Below are positions 37,863-48,356 of a stretch of 62,047 nucleotides of DNA, piece after piece. A model generated the notes under the pieces. The model was not told where the DNA came from and ran no database searches. It was given only the letters and a program-made list of their open reading frames with translations. A program made the translations under genes and the position numbers. The stretch's first letter is position 1; each line of letters opens with the position of its first letter. The stretch spans positions 1-62,047 of the forward strand of contig NZ_BBWJ01000003.1 of assembly GCF_001463745.1 (NCBI RefSeq), given 5' to 3'. This DNA comes from Aureimonas sp. AU22. GTDB taxonomy: Bacteria; Pseudomonadota; Alphaproteobacteria; Rhizobiales; Rhizobiaceae.

Positions 37863-38147
37863 TCAGGCGCGCAATGCCGCCTCGATATCGTCGAGCACCT
37901 TGTCGCGGCCAATGCCGGTGAGGAACGGAAGGCCCTTGAAGGTGGGGCGGCCGAGATCGTCGGGGACCGGCGTCGTGGCGACGATGACGTCGGCATCGGC
38001 GGCAAGGCCGCGCACCTCGGTCGCCTTGCACTGGCGCACCTCGACCGGAATGCCGCGCTCGGCCATCGCCTCCTCGATCGCGACCGCCACGACGGTGGAT
38101 GTGGCGACGGCGGTGCCGCAGGCGATCAGGACAGTCTTGCGTTGCAT
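37863..38147 (-). CDS. PTS system galactitol-type EIIB component
   Basis: A 94-residue protein starting RKTVLIACGTAVATSTVVA; the cysteine at residue 11 in I-A-C-G-T-x-x-A-T-S-T is the phosphorylation site of GatB-type EIIB. The end is DDIEAALRA. It passes phosphate from EIIA to the incoming sugar. The ATG at 38147 follows GGAGC; a longer in-frame start overlaps the EIIA gene. It is the last gene of a three-gene PTS operon, 16 nt after EIIA. Confidence 0.88.
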   Translation of the reverse strand: MQRKTVLIACGTAVATSTVVAVAIEEAMAERGIPVEVRQCKATEVRGLAADADVIVATTPVPDDLGRPTFKGLPFLTGIGRDKVLDDIEAALRA

Positions 38148-38163
38148 GGGACGCTCCTTGTTG

Positions 38164-38625
38164 TCAGTGGCCGAGGGCTTCGAGAACTTCGTCGGCAGTC
38201 CCGGCCCCGGCAAGGCGCCGGAGACGCTGCTCGTCCGCGAGCGTCCCTATCACCGCCTGCAGCAGCGGGATCTGCTCGGCCTTGTCGCGGATCGCCAGCG
38301 CGAAGATCACGCGCACGTCGAGCCACAGGTCGGGGTCGTCCATGGAGCGAAAGCGCACGGGCTCGGGAAGGATGGCGAGGCCCACCGCCGCCTGCACCAC
38401 GTGCTCCGGGTCGGTGTGAGGGATCGCGGCGTTCAGGTCGCCGAGCGGGAGGCCGGTCGGCATCGCCTCCTCGCGCGCCCGGGCTGCCGGTCCCCAGCTC
38501 GCATGCACGCAGCCGATCTCGCGCAGGCGTTCCGCCAGGAGATCGATCGCCGCCCCGCCGTCGCCGACCGGAACCCCGATCAGGATGGCGCGGCGGTCGA
38601 GGTAGCGACGCAGAAGATCGGTCAC
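38164..38625 (-). CDS. PTS system EIIA component (fructose/galactitol type)
   Basis: A 153-residue EIIA with the active-site histidine H70 in AAIPHTDPEHV (the P-H-T/A-D/E motif) after the usual GLPLGDL turn. The partner phosphocarriers EI and HPr are not in the window. The start overlaps the EIIC stop by 4 nt (38622-38625), so translation is coupled. Confidence 0.87.
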   Translation of the reverse strand: MTDLLRRYLDRRAILIGVPVGDGGAAIDLLAERLREIGCVHASWGPAARAREEAMPTGLPLGDLNAAIPHTDPEHVVQAAVGLAILPEPVRFRSMDDPDLWLDVRVIFALAIRDKAEQIPLLQAVIGTLADEQRLRRLAGAGTADEVLEALGH

Positions 38626-40058
38626 GTGCGACGCGCCATCGGCGGCGCGACCACCGGCACGGCGTCCGGCAGGGGATCGTCGGCCCCTGCGAGCCGCTCC
38701 ATGCGGCGTGGCGCGGCGCGCCAGGCCAGCAACAGCGCTGCCACGCCGCAGAGAACCAGAAGCAGGCCGACGAGCCCGAACATCTCGGTGAGGCGGATCA
38801 CGATCCAGGGAATGTAGAGGAACCCGTCCACGACGCTGGTGATGCCGGTGGCGTTGGCGGGGATGGCGAAGCCCGAATTGGCGGCGGTGGCCGTCATCAG
38901 CGGCGACAAGGCCATGCCGACGTAGAAGCCGACGATGAGCGTCACCGTTCCGATCACGACCATGCGGAAGACGTTGCCGTTGACGATCGGCGCGGCCATC
39001 GCGACCACGAAGGGGATCACCGCGAGATCCGCGAAGAGGATGATGCGGTTCCCGGGAAGGATCAGCGACAGCACGATCGCGACCGGCACCAGGATCAGGG
39101 ACGAGGCGATCGCCGCCGGATGCCCGATCAGGATGGCGGAGTCGAGACCGACGTGGATCTCCCGGTCGCCGGCCCGCTTCTGCACGAACTCGCGCGCGGC
39201 CTCCGAAACCGGGATGAGGCCTTCCATGAGGATCTTCACCATGCGCGGCAGCAGCAGCATCACGGCCGCAAGGCTCATGCCCGTCTGGAGGCTCTTGGTG
39301 ATGACGGTGCCTAAGTCGGCGGAACCGGCATAGGCGACGAGGCCGAGCACGAGGCCGATGATGAGGCCCATGACGATCGGTTCGCCGAAGACGCCGAGCC
39401 GGCGCTGCACGGTTTCGGTATCGACGCGGATACGATTGATGCCGGGAGTGCGGTCCATGATCCAGTTGAGAGCGATCGCGAGCGGCACGATCTGGGCGGA
39501 GGCCAGATGCGGCACCGATACACCCGGGACGCCGTAGAAGCGCTGGACGCCCTTGGCGGTCCAGTCGGCCAGCACGAGAGCGAGAGCGGCCATCAACGCG
39601 GCGGCCAGAAGGCCGTAGCCGAGGCTCCCCGTCGCGGCGACGACGAGCGAGCCGACGAAGGCGAAGTGCCAGAAGTTCCAGACATCGACGTTGAGCGTGC
39701 GCGTCAGCCCCGAGAACAGGAGCGCGACGTTTACCAGGATGCCGATCGGGATCACCCAGAGCCCGACCGACGACCCGAAGGCGATCGCCGCCGCCGACGG
39801 CCAGCCGACATCCACGATGTCGCGCTGCATCCCGGTGTTGGTGACGATCGCCTGCGCCACCTCGCCGAGCGTCGTCAGCATCAGGCCGAGAACGAGGTTG
39901 ATGCCGATGAAGGCGATGCCGATGGTCAGGCCGGCGCGGAAGGCCCTGCCGGGCTTGGCGCCGAGCACGAGCGCGATCACGAAGATGATGATGGGAAGGA
40001 GCACGGTCGCGCCGAGCGCGTCGACGACCCCCTTCAATGCGGCTAGAATCTCAGCCAT
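38622..40058 (-). CDS. PTS system galactitol-type EIIC permease
   Basis: A 478-residue membrane protein with ~10-12 hydrophobic segments. It starts LAALKGVVDALGATVLLPIIIFVIALVLG, and has VGWPSAAAIAFGSSVGLWVIPIGILVNV and DNV-type loop NVDVWNFWHFAFVGSLV that match the GatC family. The substrate is probably a hexitol or related sugar alcohol, but no dehydrogenase or kinase is adjacent to confirm it. The gene has a 168-bp upstream gap with an inverted repeat; no regulator gene is nearby. Confidence 0.88.
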   Translation of the reverse strand: MAEILAALKGVVDALGATVLLPIIIFVIALVLGAKPGRAFRAGLTIGIAFIGINLVLGLMLTTLGEVAQAIVTNTGMQRDIVDVGWPSAAAIAFGSSVGLWVIPIGILVNVALLFSGLTRTLNVDVWNFWHFAFVGSLVVAATGSLGYGLLAAALMAALALVLADWTAKGVQRFYGVPGVSVPHLASAQIVPLAIALNWIMDRTPGINRIRVDTETVQRRLGVFGEPIVMGLIIGLVLGLVAYAGSADLGTVITKSLQTGMSLAAVMLLLPRMVKILMEGLIPVSEAAREFVQKRAGDREIHVGLDSAILIGHPAAIASSLILVPVAIVLSLILPGNRIILFADLAVIPFVVAMAAPIVNGNVFRMVVIGTVTLIVGFYVGMALSPLMTATAANSGFAIPANATGITSVVDGFLYIPWIVIRLTEMFGLVGLLLVLCGVAALLLAWRAAPRRMERLAGADDPLPDAVPVVAPPMARRT

Positions 40059-40130
40059 CGTTGGTCCCCCCTCGGCAGACGGGCGAGACAGAATCTTCAG
40101 TCGTTCGGTTCTCGCCAGACCGCGAGTGTG

Positions 40131-40147
40131 AACACCTGTCTAGTGTT
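40131..40147. promoter_or_regulatory. Inverted repeat upstream of the PTS operon
   Basis: AACAC (40131-40135) and GTGTT (40143-40147) form a dyad with a 7-bp spacer, about 80 bp upstream of the EIIC start, in the 168-bp gap after the CDF gene. It is in the right place to be the PTS operator. No cognate regulator is seen. Confidence 0.3.
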
Positions 40148-40226
40148 TTTGCAACTTGTTCCTTGCGGTCCGATCGAGGCGCGAACAGCCGCTCATGACG
40201 GCGGGCGCGCTGGAAGCGCACGGACC

Positions 40227-41135
40227 TCAATCCACCCATTTCTCATCCGCCGTGAACGCAACCGTCAGCCAGCGGTCGCGCGGGGACCCGCCGATCGCCG
40301 CGCCGATCTCCTCGCGCACGCGATCGAAGTCGGCAAGCGTCTGGCGGGGGTGGTCGATGGGCACGACGAAGTGGAGTTCCATCATGCGCGAACGCCCGAC
40401 CTTGGCGACATAGGTGCGCACATCCGCGTAGCCGTGGCGACGCACGGTTTCGGCGACGATGGTGCGCACGCGGATGTCGAGTTCGGGCGGGGCGACGAGG
40501 AAGATCTCCTTCAGCGCCTCGAACACGGTGCGCAGCGGCACCGGGACGAGGCAGAGCGTGAGGACCGCCAGCACCGCCGGATCGACATACGGCGTCCAAT
40601 GCTCGTAGGCGCCGCCCTGGAGAAGGGCGGCGATCATGAATGCGGCGAGAAGCGCCGCCGTGATGAGGCCGGCCATCGCCCAGCCCTTCACGTCGAGGGC
40701 AAGAAGCTCGGACCTGATCTCCCGGTTCTGCCGCCGACCGATGAGGAACATCGCAAGGCAGATGGCGACGATCACTGCTGCATAGGCGATGGCCCAGCCG
40801 AATTCGAGCGCGCGGCCGCCCGACAGCAGCGTGGCGACCGCGTTCACGAAGGCGTAGGCCGACAGGAGGGTCAGGAGGCCGCCGTTGAATAGGAGCACGA
40901 TGGGTTCGAGATGCCAGAATCCCATCTGGAACCGCCCCGAGGTCTGGCGCGCGATGAGACGCGAGACGAGAAGCGCCATGCCGGTCATCGCCGCGTCCAC
41001 CACCGAGAACATGCCGTCGAAGGCGATGGACAAAGAGCCCGACAGGATGCCGAAGCCGACGCCCGAAGCCCCGACGACGAGCGTGGCGGCGATCGAACGT
41101 TTCAGCGCGGATTGTTCAGCGGTTTCAAGGGTCAT
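40227..41135 (-). CDS. Cation diffusion facilitator family transporter
   Basis: A 302-residue protein with six predicted helices: SIAATLVVGASGVGFGILSGSLSIAFDGMFSVVDAAMTGMALLVSRLIA, with the metal-site D in the second helix region (FDGMFSVVDA), GFWHLEPIVLLFNGGLLTLLSAY, and later helices to ~210. A ~90-residue cytoplasmic ferredoxin-like domain (VAETVRRHGYADVRTYVAKVGRSRMMELHFVVPIDHPRQTLADFDRVREEI) follows. CDF proteins export Zn2+, Fe2+ or Mn2+ using the proton gradient; the metal is not determined. The ATG at 41135 is preferred; a longer in-frame start at 41225 would overlap murB. Confidence 0.87.
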   Translation of the reverse strand: MTLETAEQSALKRSIAATLVVGASGVGFGILSGSLSIAFDGMFSVVDAAMTGMALLVSRLIARQTSGRFQMGFWHLEPIVLLFNGGLLTLLSAYAFVNAVATLLSGGRALEFGWAIAYAAVIVAICLAMFLIGRRQNREIRSELLALDVKGWAMAGLITAALLAAFMIAALLQGGAYEHWTPYVDPAVLAVLTLCLVPVPLRTVFEALKEIFLVAPPELDIRVRTIVAETVRRHGYADVRTYVAKVGRSRMMELHFVVPIDHPRQTLADFDRVREEIGAAIGGSPRDRWLTVAFTADEKWVD

Positions 41136-41196
41136 GGTCTGGCTCGCGACATTCGTCGCCCGGTCATAGGCCTTGCGCGGCCGCGCGGCGAGACCG

Positions 41197-42144
41197 TCAG
41201 GGACGGAACGGCTCGACGGCGGCACCGGGAGCGAAACGGCCGAGGCGCTTGATCTCCCATTCCAACAGGATGCCGCTGGTCTCGAAAACGCGCCGCCGCA
41301 CCGTCTCGCCGAGAAGCTCGAGGTCGTGGCCGGTGGCGTCGCCGACGTTCAGCATGAAATTGCAGTGCAGCGCCGACATCTGCGCACCGCCGATGGTCAG
41401 CCCCCGGCAACCCGCCCGATCGACTTCCTTCCAGGCGGAGGTGCCGGGTGGGTTCTTGAAGGTCGAGCCGCCGGTCTTCTCCCGTACCGGCTGGACCGTC
41501 TCGCGGTGGTGCTGCACCTCGTCCATCGCGCGGCGAATGTCCTCGCGGTCCGTTTCTGGCCCCTCGAAGACGGCGGACACGAAGATCAGGTCCTCCGGCG
41601 CGTCGGCATGGCGATAGGAGAAACCCATCTCGGCCTTGGAAAGCACATGCGCCCGGCCCTGCCGGTCGAGCGAGCGCGCCTCCACCAGACGGTCGGCCGT
41701 CTCGACGCCGTTGGCCCCGCCGTTCATGCGGATCGCGCCGCCGACCGAACCGGGAATGCCGTGCAGGAAATGAAAACCGCCGAGTCCGGCCTCTAGCGCC
41801 ACTGCCGCCACGCGCTTGTCGCTGGCCGCCGCGCCCGCCCGAATGCGCCCCTCCCCGACCGCCTCGACCTCGCCGAAGCCCTTGGCCGGCAGCCGCAGCA
41901 CCACGCCGCCGACGCCGCCGTCGCGGATCAGAAGGTTGGAGCCGATCCCGACGACGGTGAGCGGTACTTCGGCCGGCAGGGCTGCGAGGAAGGCGGCGAG
42001 GTCCGCCTCGTCGGCCGGCTGGAACATGAGGTCCGCCGGGCCGCCGGTGCGGAACCAGGTGATCTTGGAGAGGTCCGCCGCGGCCTGCAGCTTGCCGCGA
42101 AGGCCGAGGGCAGGATCGGACAGCGCGGCGAAGAGTTCGCTCAA
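41197..42144 (-). CDS. murB: UDP-N-acetylenolpyruvoylglucosamine reductase MurB
   Basis: A 315-residue FAD enzyme that reduces the enolpyruvyl group to the MurNAc lactyl ether. Motifs: [64 protein letters not shown] and [10 protein letters not shown], with a C-terminal [41 protein letters not shown]. The start is TTG at 42144 overlapping the murC TGA stop as TTGA, so the two are coupled. The much longer frame upstream is the murC antisense-frame read-through and is not used. Confidence 0.95.
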   Translation of the reverse strand: MSELFAALSDPALGLRGKLQAAADLSKITWFRTGGPADLMFQPADEADLAAFLAALPAEVPLTVVGIGSNLLIRDGGVGGVVLRLPAKGFGEVEAVGEGRIRAGAAASDKRVAAVALEAGLGGFHFLHGIPGSVGGAIRMNGGANGVETADRLVEARSLDRQGRAHVLSKAEMGFSYRHADAPEDLIFVSAVFEGPETDREDIRRAMDEVQHHRETVQPVREKTGGSTFKNPPGTSAWKEVDRAGCRGLTIGGAQMSALHCNFMLNVGDATGHDLELLGETVRRRVFETSGILLEWEIKRLGRFAPGAAVEPFRP

Positions 42145-43553
42145 GCCTGCCGCCCCAGCGCCTCGAGTTCCTTCGGCAACGCATAGGCCCAGGTGGTGAT
42201 CGAGCCGGCGCCGAGGCACACGACCATGTCGCCGGCTTCCGCCACGCGGTGCACGAGCGGCGCGAGTTCCGCCGGCCCGTCGATGAGGCGTGCGTCCCGG
42301 TGCCCGCCGAGACGCAGGCGCTCCGCCAGCATGACCGAATCGACGCCCTCGATCGGCTCCTCGCCTGCCGAGTAGACCGGCGCGAGGATCACCGTGTCGG
42401 CGTCGTTGAAGCAGGCCGCGAAGTCGGCGAAGAGCGACTGGAGGCGCGTGTAGCGATGCGGCTGCACCACTGCGACCACGCGGCCCGACGCCGCCGAGCG
42501 GGCCGCCGAGAGGACGGCGCGGATCTCGACGGGGTGGTGGCCGTAGTCGTCGTAGACGTCGATGCCGAGCGCGTTGCCGGTATGCGTGAAGCGGCGCTTG
42601 ACGCCGCCGAAGGCGCCCAGCCCCTTGCGGATCGCCTCCTCGCCGATGCCGATGCGATGGGCGACCGCCACCGCCGCCGTGGCGTTGGAGACGTTGTGCC
42701 GGCCGGGCATCGGCAGCACGAGGTCCTTCATCGCCGTGGTCGCGCCGGTGATGCGGTCGCGGATCGTCACGTCGAAGGTCGAGCGCGGTCCTTCGGCGCG
42801 CACGTTCTGGAAGCGCGCGTCGGCCTGGAGGTTCTCGCCATAGGTGATGATGCGGCGGTCCTCGATCTCGGAGACCAGCGTCTGCACCTCCGGGTGGTCG
42901 AGGCACATCACCGCGAAGCCGTAGAAGGGCACGTTCTCGATGAAGGCGCGGAAGGCGGCGCGCACCTTGTCGAAGGTGCCGTAATGGTCGAGGTGCTCGG
43001 GATCGATGTTGGTGACGACCGCGACGTCGGCCGGCAGCTTCAGGAAGGTGCCGTCGCTCTCGTCGGCTTCCACCACCATCCACTCGCCCTCGCCCATGCG
43101 GGCGTTGGTGCCGTAGGCGTTGATGATGCCGCCGTTGACGACCGTCGGGTCCATGTTGCCGGCGTCCAGCAGCGTCGCGACCATCGAGGTCGTCGTGGTC
43201 TTGCCGTGCGTTCCGCCGATCGCGATCGCCTGGCGGAAGCGCATCAGCTCGGCCAGCATCTCGGCGCGGCGCACGATCGGCAGCAGGCGCTCGCGCGCGG
43301 CCGACAGCTCCGGATTGGAGCGCTTGATGGCGGTCGAGACGACCACGACCTCGGCCAGCCCCAGGTTCTCCGCGGCGTGGCCGATATGGACGGTGACGCC
43401 CTTCTCGCGCAGGCGCTGGACGTTGGCGTTCTCCGAGGCGTCCGAGCCCTGCACGGTGTAGCCGAGGTTGACCAGCACCTCGGCGATGCCGCTCATGCCG
43501 ATGCCGCCGATGCCGATGAAATGCACCGGGCCGATATTGGGCGGCATCTTCAT
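42141..43553 (-). CDS. murC: UDP-N-acetylmuramate--L-alanine ligase MurC
   Basis: A 470-residue Mur ligase adding L-Ala to UDP-MurNAc. N-terminal Rossmann motif [21 protein letters not shown] loop [30 protein letters not shown] and [14 protein letters not shown], then [16 protein letters not shown] and [17 protein letters not shown]. First of the pair with murB. Confidence 0.97.
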   Translation of the reverse strand: MKMPPNIGPVHFIGIGGIGMSGIAEVLVNLGYTVQGSDASENANVQRLREKGVTVHIGHAAENLGLAEVVVVSTAIKRSNPELSAARERLLPIVRRAEMLAELMRFRQAIAIGGTHGKTTTTSMVATLLDAGNMDPTVVNGGIINAYGTNARMGEGEWMVVEADESDGTFLKLPADVAVVTNIDPEHLDHYGTFDKVRAAFRAFIENVPFYGFAVMCLDHPEVQTLVSEIEDRRIITYGENLQADARFQNVRAEGPRSTFDVTIRDRITGATTAMKDLVLPMPGRHNVSNATAAVAVAHRIGIGEEAIRKGLGAFGGVKRRFTHTGNALGIDVYDDYGHHPVEIRAVLSAARSAASGRVVAVVQPHRYTRLQSLFADFAACFNDADTVILAPVYSAGEEPIEGVDSVMLAERLRLGGHRDARLIDGPAELAPLVHRVAEAGDMVVCLGAGSITTWAYALPKELEALGRQA

Positions 43554-43584
43554 GGCCGGCTCCTCTGGTCTTCTCGTTGAATGG

Positions 43585-44685
43585 TCAGCGTGTCGCGGCG
43601 TCCGGCATAGACGCGACGAGATCGGCTAGCAACCGCGCCGCTTCCGGTATGCCTTGCGAGCGCGCGGCAAAGGCCATCGTCTCCGCCTTGTCGGGATCGT
43701 TGGCGAGCATCGTCGTCAGGCCCGCCAGTCGCTCCGGCGTGAGATCCGCCTGCTTGGAGACCACCGTCCCGCCGGCCTGCTGCAGCCGCGCGGCGTTGGC
43801 GGCCTGATCGTGGTCGAGCGCGTGGGGGTACGGCACCAGGATCGAGGGGCGGCCGATCACCGAAAGCTCCGAGACGGTAGAGGCCCCTGCCCGGCTGACG
43901 ACGAGATGGGCCCCGGCGATGCGGCCGGCCATGTTGGTGAAGAACGGCGAGACCTCGGCGGGAATGCCGAGCTCGCGATAGGCCGCCACCACCTTCGCCT
44001 CGTCCTCCGCCCGCGCCTGCTGGGTCACGCGCAGCCGCGCGCGCAGAGCCGGAGGCATCAGCTTCACAGCGGCCGGCACGGCGTCGGAGAAGTAGCTCGC
44101 TCCCTGGCTGCCTCCGAAGACGACCAGCTCGAACGGCTCGCCCTCGTGGCTTCGGCGATAGGGCGTCGTCGCCGCATCGAGAACGGCGGGCCGCACCGGA
44201 TTGCCGGTGACGGTGATCTTGGCCGCGATCGCGCCGTCCGCATCGGACTGCGGGATGCCGGCGGCGATGCGGCGCACGCGCTGGCTGAGGAACTTGTTGG
44301 CCCGTCCCATCACGGCGTTCTGCTCGTGGATCGCGGTGGGAAGCCCCAGCTGCACTGCCGCCATCATCGGCGGAATGGTGGGATAGCCGCCGAAGCCGAT
44401 CACGGCGGCGGGCTTCACCCGCTTCATCAGCGCGATCGCGCCGCGGTATCCGGTCCAGAGCTTCGTTCCGGAGCGCAGGATGGCGAGCGGGTTCTTCGAG
44501 CCGAAGGTCGCCGAAGGCACGACATGCGTCTCGTCGGCCGGGAAGCTGCCGGCATAGCGGCCGGCGCGTTCGTCGGTGACGAGATGGACGCCATGGCCGC
44601 GCGCGCGCAACTCGTGCGCCAGGGCCTCGGCGGGAAACAGGTGGCCGCCGGTCCCGCCGGCGCATAGGAAGATGGGTTTGTTCAT
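43585..44685 (-). CDS. murG: UDP-GlcNAc transferase MurG (lipid I to lipid II)
   Basis: A 366-residue GT-B glycosyltransferase, peripheral on the inner membrane face. [21 protein letters not shown] is the first glycine loop; [35 protein letters not shown] and [17 protein letters not shown] follow, and the donor site is [37 protein letters not shown]. Start at 44685; upstream in-frame sequence lies within ftsW. It follows ftsW by 10 nt. Confidence 0.96.
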   Translation of the reverse strand: MNKPIFLCAGGTGGHLFPAEALAHELRARGHGVHLVTDERAGRYAGSFPADETHVVPSATFGSKNPLAILRSGTKLWTGYRGAIALMKRVKPAAVIGFGGYPTIPPMMAAVQLGLPTAIHEQNAVMGRANKFLSQRVRRIAAGIPQSDADGAIAAKITVTGNPVRPAVLDAATTPYRRSHEGEPFELVVFGGSQGASYFSDAVPAAVKLMPPALRARLRVTQQARAEDEAKVVAAYRELGIPAEVSPFFTNMAGRIAGAHLVVSRAGASTVSELSVIGRPSILVPYPHALDHDQAANAARLQQAGGTVVSKQADLTPERLAGLTTMLANDPDKAETMAFAARSQGIPEAARLLADLVASMPDAATR

Positions 44686-44695
44686 GATCGGCTTC

Positions 44696-45862
44696 TTAGC
44701 GCGCGGGATACGGCGCCTGGAAGGCGAGCGTGCGCTCCACGAGGCGGTCGGTCTGCGAAACGTTCTCGGCACGCTTGCGCGTCAGCGCCAGCACGAAGCC
44801 AGCCGAGATGGCCACCGCCATCATCGACGAGCCGCCGTAGGAGATGAAGGGCAGCGTCATGCCCTTGGCCGGCATCAGGTGCAGATTGACGGCCATGTTG
44901 ATGATCGACTGGAGGCCGAACAGCATCACGAGGCCCGAGATGGCGAGGCGGTTGAACGTGTCGCGCTGATGGAAGGCGATGGAAAGGCCGCGCATCACCA
45001 CGAAGCAGAAGACCGCCGAGAGCGCCATGCAGGAGACGATGCCGAACTCCTCGGCGATGACGGAATAGGCGAAGTCGGTATGGCTGTCGGGCAGCATCCG
45101 CTTGATCGTGCCCTCGCCGGGGCCCTGGCCGAGCCAGCCGCCCGACAGGATCGCCTCGCGCGCGGTGTCGGTCTGGTAGGTATCGCCCTCGCCGGTCATG
45201 AAGCGGTCGATACGCGAGGCGACGTGCGGGAACACCGTATAGGCGCCGACGAAGCCGACCATGCCGACGCCGCCGAGCAGGGCGATCCACACCCACGACA
45301 GCCCGGCCATGAAGAACATGCAGCTCCAGGTGGCCGAGGTGAGGATGGTCTGGCCGAGGTCCGGCTGCGCCACGAGGAGCGCGGTGACGACGAGCAGCAG
45401 CATGATCGAGAACAGGTTGCCCGGCACGTCCGGCCGGCGCGAGCGCTCGGCGAAGAGCCAGGCACAGACCACGACGAAGGCGGGCTTCATGAACTCCGAG
45501 GGCTGAACGGTCAGCGGACCGAAGTCCATCCAGCGCCGCGCGCCCTTCACTTCCATGCCGAAGAACAGCGCCATCACCATGACCACCAGCGAGCCGGCGA
45601 GCATCACGATCGACATGCGGCGAATGCCGCGCGGGGTCAGAAGCGAGGTCGCCAGCATCACGGCGATCGAGGGAAACAGGAAGAAGGCGTGACGCTTGAC
45701 GAAGTGGAACGGTTCAAGCCCGATCTTCTCGGCCACCGGCGGGCTCGCCGCGAAGGACAGCACCATGCCGCCGATCATCAGGATCAGGAATGCGGCCAGG
45801 AACCAGCGGTCGATGGACCACCACCAGTCCGTGATGAGGCCCTTCTTGGCGCGGCTCGACAT
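44696..45862 (-). CDS. ftsW: Peptidoglycan glycosyltransferase FtsW
   Basis: A 388-residue SEDS polymerase with about ten membrane helices. Motifs: KRHAFFLFPSIAVML, GARRWMDFGPLTVQPSEFMKPAFVV (SEDS P-S-E-F/x-K), AQPDLGQTILTSATW, GWLGQGPGEGTIKRMLPDSHTDFAYSVIAEEFG and NLHLMPAKGMTLPFISYGGSSMMA. It polymerises lipid II at the septum with FtsI. Gap to murD is 3 nt, to murG 10 nt. Confidence 0.97.
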   Translation of the reverse strand: MSSRAKKGLITDWWWSIDRWFLAAFLILMIGGMVLSFAASPPVAEKIGLEPFHFVKRHAFFLFPSIAVMLATSLLTPRGIRRMSIVMLAGSLVVMVMALFFGMEVKGARRWMDFGPLTVQPSEFMKPAFVVVCAWLFAERSRRPDVPGNLFSIMLLLVVTALLVAQPDLGQTILTSATWSCMFFMAGLSWVWIALLGGVGMVGFVGAYTVFPHVASRIDRFMTGEGDTYQTDTAREAILSGGWLGQGPGEGTIKRMLPDSHTDFAYSVIAEEFGIVSCMALSAVFCFVVMRGLSIAFHQRDTFNRLAISGLVMLFGLQSIINMAVNLHLMPAKGMTLPFISYGGSSMMAVAISAGFVLALTRKRAENVSQTDRLVERTLAFQAPYPAR

Positions 45863-45865
45863 GGC

Positions 45866-47260
45866 TCAACCCTTCGAAGACGGTTCGGTCGCGGGCAGCG
45901 CGGCCACAAGCTGGCGGAACGTGTCGCCACGCACCTCGAAATTCCGGAACTGGTCGAAGCTGGCGCAGGCGGGCGACAGGAGGACGACCTCTTCCTTCCC
46001 CGTCAGGCCCGCGTCGCGCGCCGCATCCTCGACCGCGACGTCCAGGGTACCCGATATTTCGTAAGGAATTCGTTCACCAAGAGCGGCGGCGAAGGCCGGA
46101 GCCGCCTCGCCGATCAGGTAGGCTTTCGCAATGCGCCCGAACAAGGGCTCGAGCGAGGCGATACCGCCCTCCTTCGGTAAGCCGCCTGCGATCCAGTGGA
46201 TGCGATCGAAGCTTCCGAGGGCGGGCGCCGCGGCATCCGCGTTGGTGGCCTTGGAATCGTTGACGAAGAGGACTTGGGCCCGCCGCCCCACCTCCTCCAT
46301 GCGATGGGCGAGCCCCGGAAAGGACCGGAGCCCCGCCAGGATCTCGTCGTCGGCAAGGCCGAGCGCCAGAAGGGTCGCGACGGCGGCCGCCGCATTCTGC
46401 CCGTTGTGACGGCCCCGCAGGGAGCCGATCCCGTCGAGCGAAAAGCGCCGGACGACGGAGCCCCCTTCTGCGACCTGGATCTCGCCGCCCTCGAAGAAGA
46501 CGCCGTCGTTCAGCGCGCGCTCCTTCGAGATGCGCACCACGACGTTGCCCTCGCTCTCGTGCCAGTCGGCAATCCCCGAGCAGTAGTCGTCGTCGATGCC
46601 GATCACGGCCGTGCCCGCTTCCTGCAGGAGCCGCGCCTTGATGGCCGCGTAGTTCTCCATGGTGCCGTGGCGATCGAGATGGTCGGGGGTCAGGTTCAGA
46701 AGGATGCCGACCGTCGGCGCGATCGAGGGCGCGAGGTCGATCTGGTAGGACGAGCACTCGACCACGTAGAAGCGGTCGGGCCGGGGCGGCTCCAGCGTCA
46801 GGATCGCGACGCCGATATTGCCGCCGAGCTGCGTATCGCGGCCGGAGGCCTTCAGGCAGTGCCCGATCAACGCAGTCGTGGTGGACTTGCCGTTGGTGCC
46901 GGTGATGGCGACGAAGGGCGCGCGGGGCGTCGAGGTCTCGCGCTCGCGCGCGAAGATCTCGATGTCGCCGATGATGGGAACGCCTGCCCCGTTGGCGAGG
47001 TCGGCGGCCCAGTGGGGCTTGGGATGCGTCAGCGGCACGCCGGGCGAGAGCACCAGCGCCTCGACGGCGGACCAGTCGAGGTCGTGCAGGTCGCCGGTCG
47101 CGATGCCCTCGGCTCGCGCCGCCTCCACGCTCTTTGGATTGTCGTCGAAGGCGACGAGCCGTGCACCGCCCGCCTGCAGCGCGCGGGCCGTCGCCAGCCC
47201 CGAGCCGCCCAGGCCAAACAGGGCGACGGTGCGATCGGTGAACGTGTGCGCGGCGATCAT
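45866..47260 (-). CDS. murD: UDP-N-acetylmuramoylalanine--D-glutamate ligase MurD
   Basis: A 464-residue Mur ligase. Visible are [31 protein letters not shown], the ATP loop [76 protein letters not shown] and [17 protein letters not shown]. The start at 47260 precedes [15 protein letters not shown]; the longer frame to 47338 overlaps mraY. It sits 10 nt after mraY. Confidence 0.96.
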   Translation of the reverse strand: MIAAHTFTDRTVALFGLGGSGLATARALQAGGARLVAFDDNPKSVEAARAEGIATGDLHDLDWSAVEALVLSPGVPLTHPKPHWAADLANGAGVPIIGDIEIFARERETSTPRAPFVAITGTNGKSTTTALIGHCLKASGRDTQLGGNIGVAILTLEPPRPDRFYVVECSSYQIDLAPSIAPTVGILLNLTPDHLDRHGTMENYAAIKARLLQEAGTAVIGIDDDYCSGIADWHESEGNVVVRISKERALNDGVFFEGGEIQVAEGGSVVRRFSLDGIGSLRGRHNGQNAAAAVATLLALGLADDEILAGLRSFPGLAHRMEEVGRRAQVLFVNDSKATNADAAAPALGSFDRIHWIAGGLPKEGGIASLEPLFGRIAKAYLIGEAAPAFAAALGERIPYEISGTLDVAVEDAARDAGLTGKEEVVLLSPACASFDQFRNFEVRGDTFRQLVAALPATEPSSKG

Positions 47261-47270
47261 CGCGGCGACC

Positions 47271-48353
47271 TCAGCGCAGCTTGAGGGTGGAGAGGCCGAC
47301 GAAGGCCAGGAGCAGCGCGATGATCCAGAAGCGCACAACCACCTGGCTCTCGGTCCAGCCGAGCTTCTCGAAATGGTGGTGGATCGGCGCCATGAGGAAG
47401 ACCCGGCGGCCGGTCATCTTGAACCAGCCGACCTGAATGATCACCGACAGGGCCTCGATCACGAAGAGCCCGCCGATCACAGCGAGCACCAGCTCGTGCT
47501 TGGTGGCGACCGCGATGGCGCCGACGAGGCCGCCGAGCGCCAGCGAGCCCGTGTCGCCCATGAAGATCGCGGCCGGCGGCGCGTTGAACCAGAGGAAGCC
47601 GAGCCCCGCCCCGATCACCGCGCCGCAGACGACCGCGAGCTCTCCCGTGCCCACCACGTAGTGGATCTGCAGGTAGTTCGCGAAGTTGGTGTTGCCGGCG
47701 AGATAGGCGATCAGGCCGAAGGCGGCGGCCGCGATCATGATCGGCATAATCGCGAGGCCGTCGAGCCCGTCGGTCAGGTTCACCGCGTTGCCGGCGCCCA
47801 CGATCACGAAGGCGGCGAAGGCGGCGTAGAACCACCCGAGATCGATCAGGAGCGACTTGAAGAAGGGGATGGAGAGCGAGCTCGCGAACGAGCCCTGCTG
47901 CGCCAGGATCACCATGACGCCCGCCGCCAGCGCGATCGCGAACTCGAGGCCGAGACGCGACTTGCCGGAGAAGCCCATGTGGCTCTGTTTCGTCACCTTC
48001 AGATAGTCGTCGTAGAAGCCGATCGAGCCGAAGCCGATCGTCACCAGCAGCACCATCCAGACGTAGATGTTGGAGAGCTCCGCCCAGAGCAGCGTCGCGA
48101 CGAGGAAGCCGGACAGGATCATCAGCCCGCCCATCGTCGGCGTGCCGGCCTTCTTGAAATGCGTCTGCGGGCCATCGGCGCGGATCGGCTGGCCCCGCCC
48201 CTGGCGCACGCGAAGATTCGCGATGATGGCCGGCCCGAACAGGAACACCACGATGAACGAGGTGATCATCGCCCCGCCGGTGCGGAAGGTGATGTAGCGG
48301 AAGACGTTGAAGAGCTGCGCGTCGTCGGCGAGCGTGGCGAGATAGGACAGCAT
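47271..48353 (-). CDS. mraY: Phospho-N-acetylmuramoyl-pentapeptide transferase MraY
   Basis: A 360-residue integral membrane enzyme with ~10 helices making lipid I. Motifs: [48 protein letters not shown] (the D-D pair), [44 protein letters not shown] and [24 protein letters not shown]. The H-H-H and D-D motifs are intact. It starts 3 nt after murF. Confidence 0.97.
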   Translation of the reverse strand: MLSYLATLADDAQLFNVFRYITFRTGGAMITSFIVVFLFGPAIIANLRVRQGRGQPIRADGPQTHFKKAGTPTMGGLMILSGFLVATLLWAELSNIYVWMVLLVTIGFGSIGFYDDYLKVTKQSHMGFSGKSRLGLEFAIALAAGVMVILAQQGSFASSLSIPFFKSLLIDLGWFYAAFAAFVIVGAGNAVNLTDGLDGLAIMPIMIAAAAFGLIAYLAGNTNFANYLQIHYVVGTGELAVVCGAVIGAGLGFLWFNAPPAAIFMGDTGSLALGGLVGAIAVATKHELVLAVIGGLFVIEALSVIIQVGWFKMTGRRVFLMAPIHHHFEKLGWTESQVVVRFWIIALLLAFVGLSTLKLR

Positions 48354-48356
48354 GGA

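Noticed and set aside
37863-41135. Integrative element or prophage around the PTS/CDF insertion
   Set aside because: No integrase, transposase, flanking direct repeat or tRNA was found, and base composition by eye equals the neighbours.
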